Source of the DNA: Flavobacteriales bacterium
GTDB taxonomy: Bacteria > Bacteroidota > Bacteroidia > Flavobacteriales > Crocinitomicaceae
Reading direction: 5' to 3'
NCBI GenBank assembly: GCA_947375085.1
Contig: CANCEQ010000157.1
Coordinates: 1 to 7,133 of the forward strand
DNA length: 7,133 nucleotides
Shown: in pieces, positions 6,538-7,133 of the stretch
Position numbering within the stretch: the first letter of the stretch is position 1
How the letters are laid out: each line of letters opens with the position of its first letter
Translations under genes and position numbers: made by a program
Notes under the pieces: generated by a model
What the model was told of the DNA's origin: nothing
What the model saw: the letters and a program-made list of their open reading frames with translations, nothing else
The model's database searches: none

Positions 6538-7133
6538 ATGAAATTGATTAAAACTTTAATTAAATATAAGATATTGATTTTGAGGTTAATGTATGCTATA
6601 GGATTTGTATTTATGTTGTTTTCGTGTTCAACGATTGCGCAACTATTTTCACGTCCTGATACATTGAATAGTTATGAGTTTTCCGATTTTTATAATTTAG
6701 ATACGTCTTTAAAAACAAAATATCCATTTATTCATTTTGAGAAAAATAATTTTCAATTCTTAACTCCTGTTAGTCCTAATTGGGTCAATTTGTATAGAAA
6801 TATGCAAAAGATGGTACAAGAAAAAGATAGAAAACTAAACTTTTACCACATTGGAGGGTCTCATTTACAAGCAGATATTTACACTCACGATATAAGAGAG
6901 AAATTACAAATGACATGGGAAGGAGTTCCTGGAGAAAGAGGATTTTTATTTCCTTTTGATTTAGCGAAAACGAACAATCCTGCGAATTATGAATTTTCAT
7001 CTTCAAATAATTGGAAATCATACAGAAGTGTAGCGCACGATGTGTGTGAATTAGATTATGGTTTATTAGGAGCCATAGTTTCATGTTCGGATGCTAAAAT
7101 GGATTTACATTTCCGTCACGATAAAACAAAAGT
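6538..7133 (+). CDS. Second SGNH-like exported protein (N-terminal part; runs off the right edge)
   Basis: An open frame from ATG at 6538 continues for 198 codons to the window end without a stop. The N-terminus has Lys2, 5, 9 and 11, then a hydrophobic segment (about 12-29) ending LFSCSTIAQ. Cys30 makes it a possible lipoprotein with an imperfect lipobox; cleavage after AQ by signal peptidase I is the alternative. At 102-113 is FYHIGGSHLQAD, matching block I of the upstream protein (HYGDSQIEGD) but with Gly107 in place of the usual Asp before Ser108. The later catalytic blocks lie outside the window, so activity cannot be judged. An alternative start at Met18 (6589) would drop the positive residues needed for export, so the first ATG is preferred. 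The 10-bp gap to the upstream SGNH gene implies co-transcription. Paired SGNH proteins of this sort often neighbour an MBOAT acyltransferase gene, which would be expected beyond the right edge. Confidence 0.82.
   Translation, partial: MKLIKTLIKYKILILRLMYAIGFVFMLFSCSTIAQLFSRPDTLNSYEFSDFYNLDTSLKTKYPFIHFEKNNFQFLTPVSPNWVNLYRNMQKMVQEKDRKLNFYHIGGSHLQADIYTHDIREKLQMTWEGVPGERGFLFPFDLAKTNNPANYEFSSSNNWKSYRSVAHDVCELDYGLLGAIVSCSDAKMDLHFRHDKTK

Noticed and set aside
6785..7084. Minus-strand 99-codon frame near the right edge
   Set aside because: It is antisense to a plus-strand frame that is open from 6538 to the end of the window, with an export signal and an SGNH block I motif. The plus-strand reading is much better supported.

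Overview
The window looks like chromosomal DNA from a Bacteroidota species, most likely a Flavobacterium-like member of the Flavobacteriaceae. The grounds are a very low GC content, promoters of the Bacteroidota TTG / TAnnTTTG type rather than sigma70 -35/-10 boxes, start codons without Shine-Dalgarno sequences, and family types common in this phylum (a Reg_prop/Y_Y_Y sensor kinase of the LytS class, a LytTR response regulator, and paired SGNH-fold proteins). I see no tRNA, rRNA, CRISPR array, insertion sequence or phage gene.

Layout. Positions 1-716 (minus) hold most of thymidylate synthase, thyA, whose C-terminus runs off the left edge. A 132-bp divergent spacer follows. It contains a clear promoter for the plus-strand gene and an 11-bp perfect inverted repeat over the -33 element. 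Positions 849-1595 (plus) encode a REC-LytTR response regulator. Positions 1596-1914 have no protein gene, but they carry a promoter-like motif, an AT-rich hairpin and a strong intrinsic terminator, which together could define a small RNA. Positions 1915-4911 (minus) encode a 998-residue periplasmic-propeller sensor histidine kinase. It is tail-to-tail with the regulator and is its obvious candidate partner. After a gap of only 23 bp, a plus-strand operon begins: a membrane-anchored SGNH-fold protein (4935-6527), then 10 bp later a second, divergent SGNH-like exported protein (6538 to beyond the right edge).

How the parts fit together. The kinase would read a signal with its periplasmic propeller and Y_Y_Y domains, autophosphorylate on His800 in the cytoplasm and pass the phosphate to Asp60 of the LytTR protein, which would bind promoter DNA. 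The targets cannot be read from the window. The SGNH pair, transcribed divergently from the kinase gene, resembles the PatB/Ape1 side of cell-envelope O-acetylation systems. From the known arrangement of such systems I expect an MBOAT acyltransferase gene nearby, probably past the right edge. Nothing in the window proves a previously undescribed system. The best leads are the possible small RNA at about 1738-1911, the inverted repeat at 788-817, and the two-SGNH operon next to a sensory pair.
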